From positions 2,356,001 through 2,420,000 of the forward strand of contig NC_053197.1 of the NCBI RefSeq assembly GCF_905163445.1: a stretch of 64,000 nt of DNA, written 5' to 3'. Source of the stretch: Pararge aegeria. Its lineage: Eukaryota > Arthropoda > Insecta > Lepidoptera > Nymphalidae. Positions 61,930 to 64,000 of the stretch are shown piece after piece. The notes under the pieces are model-generated. The model was not told the DNA's origin, did not search any database, and saw nothing but the letters and a program-made list of their open reading frames with translations. A program made the position numbers and the translations under genes. Numbering within the stretch: position 1 is the first letter of the stretch; every line of letters starts with the position of its first letter.

Positions 61930-62100
61930 AGAAGAAGAAACTCTTTATTACACGTATAACACACAGGAAAACAGTAAGGAGTATACACAATGTATATAAG
62001 GTCTTTTGAAACGTCAAGTATGTCTGTTTGTAGTGAATCTACCACCGGTTCGGAAAGCAGATTCTACCGAGAAGAGCCGTCAAGAAACTTAGTAGTTGGA
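61930..62100 (-). mobile_element. LINE-F 3' end
   Basis: Text agaaactctttattacacgt, ggtcttttgaaacgtcaagt, atgtctgtttgtagtgaatc, taccaccggttcggaaagca and gagaagagccgtcaagaaac is the LINE-F 3' UTR in minus orientation. Confidence 0.75.
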
Positions 62101-62102
62101 GT

Positions 62103-62222
62103 GATATTTTAATTACCTAAAACTCACATAACTTGGAAAAGTTATAGGTGCGTGCTAGGATTTGTACTCGGCTCTTACAAGCAAGTGAAATTGAGCTCGT
62201 ACCTAATGGGCTATCACCGCCG
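62103..62222 (-). mobile_element. SINE-B 5' fragment
   Basis: Plus-strand text tacctaaaactcacataact, ggtgcgtgctaggatttgta, gaaattgagctcgtacctaa, tgggctatcaccgc is the complement of the SINE-B head and first body part. The A box reads tagcccattagg. Confidence 0.7.
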
Positions 62223-62696
62223 CGAAAAATTTTATTGGATTTATTACACAGTTTTAAGTAGTAGATATATTGCCAACAAAACCAGGCAATATTTTGGATC
62301 GACACAACAAGAAAAAGAACTTTGAATGACGGCTTTTATTGTCCTATTTTCTTGCCTACACGTATATAAACACCACAATTGCTGCCTCAAAAAGTAGGGT
62401 AGCATATAATAAACGATTACATAAACATCTTCGAGTGTCGCCTCGCGAGAAATATATTTCTTTGTGTGGATAAAATAGATAAGAGTAACATTTTAGCATT
62501 GTGTTTTTGTCATCTATTCATGCCGGTGACGTATTGTCGGCGAATGGACGTCAACTCGGGAATATAAAAAATGATGATCTACGTTGTAATTTTATATTGG
62601 ATCGAATAGTTTATTCGTTTAATAATAAGAGTATATTTTACCAAATGATTTTGGGTGTTCTTAAGATGGCCGCTACTTTTGGTTCTTATAAAAAAG

Positions 62697-62770
62697 TAAC
62701 AGTGGATTGTGGAACTGCAAAAGGCCTATGTCAAGCAGTGGACGTCGATTACTTGAATTGATGATAAAAT
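62697..62770 (+). mobile_element. RTE 3' end
   Basis: Text tggattgtggaactgcaaaa, ggcctatgtcaagcagtgga, cgtcgattacttgaattgat ends in a short (ATG) tail. It corresponds to the last RTE codons. The open frame that covers it from 62501 is otherwise unrelated. Confidence 0.6.
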
Positions 62771-62834
62771 ATTTGAAAATTTAATTTATGTACATAAAAA
62801 TATAACAAAATTTAAAAGGAAAGTGGACTGTAAC

Positions 62835-63275
62835 AATTTTAATATTAGAAGTAAAAATAAACTTGTAGTGCAGTTTACTAGGCTGCATTAAATTAGTAAT
62901 TCATTTAATATAATAATTAATTGTATATCATTTTATAACAAATTACCCGATGAAATCCTTGAGATGTCTCCCAATAAGTTCGAAGTTTATATGAAAAGTA
63001 AGCTTATATAAAAATCCTATTATAATATAACATGTATGATAAAAAAGCGTGGTATGAAATCTCAACATTATAATATAATCTCAACTCAAAAAAAAAACCT
63101 GGCTAAGTTTTTTGTGGGCTCTTCTTAGACCAGGGCGCGTTTGGAACCCTCCTAGCTTTAGTTTTAAGTTAACGAATGCAGTTAACACCATCACTTACAT
63201 GAGTGTTACTTTTTGAATGTATGAACGCTTCATAAATGCCTGTGATAAGGTCTACGTGAATAAAACATTTTAGAA
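62835..63275 (+). mobile_element. LINE-B copy with broken coding end
   Basis: The coding part (aatattagaagtaaaaataa, acttgtagtgcagtttacta, ggctgcat) translates to IRSKNKLVVQFTRLH, followed by a stop and a small insertion, then FYNKLPDEILEMS with another stop. The 3' UTR follows: ttttttgtgggctcttctta, gaccagggcgcgtttggaac, gaacgcttcataaatgcctg, ctacgtgaataaaaca. The copy is less well preserved than 37067-37568. Confidence 0.75.
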
Positions 63276-64000
63276 TTTTTAGAATTTTGATGATGGTGAG
63301 ACTTCACCGCTTGCTTATTGGACTACTTACGTCAGGCTCAAAACTGTGCGATGAAAAGTTTTCTGTTAAGAAATTCTACGCAAGTAGGCCACACTAACCA
63401 CAATAGAAATAGAAAAAGCTAAAAAGTATAAAATTGTTAAAGATCAAGCAGCCGTATCTTGAGATACAAAGGTAGACTGAAACAAAAGAGATGCACCCGC
63501 AATCAAAAGACGTCATCCACAGTTGCACTGAAGTACGGCAATATACTCGCATACTCGGGAATAATGCCATTTCTATTTTCGTTTCTACAAGATTTCATGT
63601 TGTGAAGGTTAAACTCAATGTCAGACTTTAAATATTCCCAAATACTATTTTAGCTAGTGAATTCGTATATATTTAAATATATACGAATCTATTAGCTACT
63701 AGTACTGTTCTAAATGTATCTGTGTGAAAATAAAATTACAATTAAATTTTTTTCGCGTGAATTTATCCCAAAAACTAAGAAACGTTAAAATAATAGTAAC
63801 AACATGACAAAGGTAATTTTGCCTAAATCCATATCATTCGCCACCATTTTGTTTCTTTAAAACTGTCGAAATTGAATATTGAAATATTTATCCCCATGAA
63901 ATATATCGCCAAGATTGATTTACCTTTGCAGCTTTGTTAATGTAACAGACGCAATATTTTTAACCACGTTAAAACGATACCCTTATGCTTCCCGGGAAAA
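63276..64000. other. Unassigned DNA with a short perfect palindrome
   Basis: Bases 63661-63688 (attcgtatatattt and its complement) form a perfect 28-bp palindrome. The symmetry continues imperfectly into tagctagtg and ctattagcta. No gene is recognised up to the window edge. Confidence 0.5.

Noticed and set aside
62501..62761. 86-codon open frame ending in RTE-like sequence
   Set aside because: Only the last 20 or so codons match RTE, and the rest is unrelated.

Overview
This window looks like gene-poor, AT-rich nuclear DNA of a lepidopteran insect, most likely a butterfly. That assignment rests on recognising interspersed repeats by eye: tRNA-headed SINEs, non-LTR retrotransposon 3' ends with the aagtaggcctaa and gaacgcttcataa motifs, RTE reverse-transcriptase tails ending in (ATG)n, and CTAG-ended Helitron-like repeats. 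No search was run. I found no host protein-coding gene, no rRNA and no functional tRNA gene. Every stretch of protein I could recognise is the decayed C-terminal end of a non-LTR reverse transcriptase.

Family names used here are working labels. SINE-A has a tRNA-like head and a (TTTA)n tail. SINE-B has a tRNA-like head and an (ATG)n tail. SINE-C has a tRNA-like head and a tail ending near gaataaaa. LINE-A is the ggcggcctta...gcgatctc type with acaataaagtg near its end. LINE-B ends gaacgcttcataa...(TTTGAA)n. LINE-F ends aagtaggcc...gaattc. LINE-C, -D, -E, -G and -H are single or rare reverse-transcriptase tails. RTE is the WTDDIKRVAG type. HLR is the TC...CTAG Helitron-like repeat. R3, R6, R7, R9 and R10 are unclassified repeats.

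Layout. 1-6 kb: unassigned DNA, then SINE-A and R3 pieces, a LINE-A 3' end with a 184-bp tandem duplication, a perfect 22-bp hairpin and a 204-bp hAT-type MITE. 6-13 kb: SINE and HLR pieces, a LINE-H tail, and two copies of a fused SINE-C/SINE-A composite in opposite orientation. 14-24 kb: densely nested SINE-B, RTE, LINE-F, LINE-B and HLR insertions, several with visible target-site duplications. 24-33 kb: SINE-C, intact HLR elements with A|T insertion sites, and several local direct duplications. 33.4-34.3 kb: a tandem array of roughly 200-bp units. 35-43 kb: SINE-A, HLR, LINE-B carrying a LINE-C insertion, and two long SINE-B copies. 43-52 kb: SINEs, a perfect 64-bp palindrome, LINE-F reverse-transcriptase remnants and a complete small Helitron. 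53-64 kb: GC-rich islands, LINE-H and LINE-A remnants, a large inverted duplication built from SINE-A and R3, a second hAT MITE and more LINE tails.

The parts do not form a pathway. They record repeated insertion of non-autonomous elements into one another. The window could be an intron, an intergenic region or part of a repeat-rich chromosome; the sequence does not decide which. Stretches over 300 bases not given their own entry (for example 4142-4469, 9564-9867, 15914-16403, 20363-20728, 22086-22469, 25565-25904, 32316-32649, 34769-35145, 37919-38348, 43599-44016) show no gene or repeat that I recognise.
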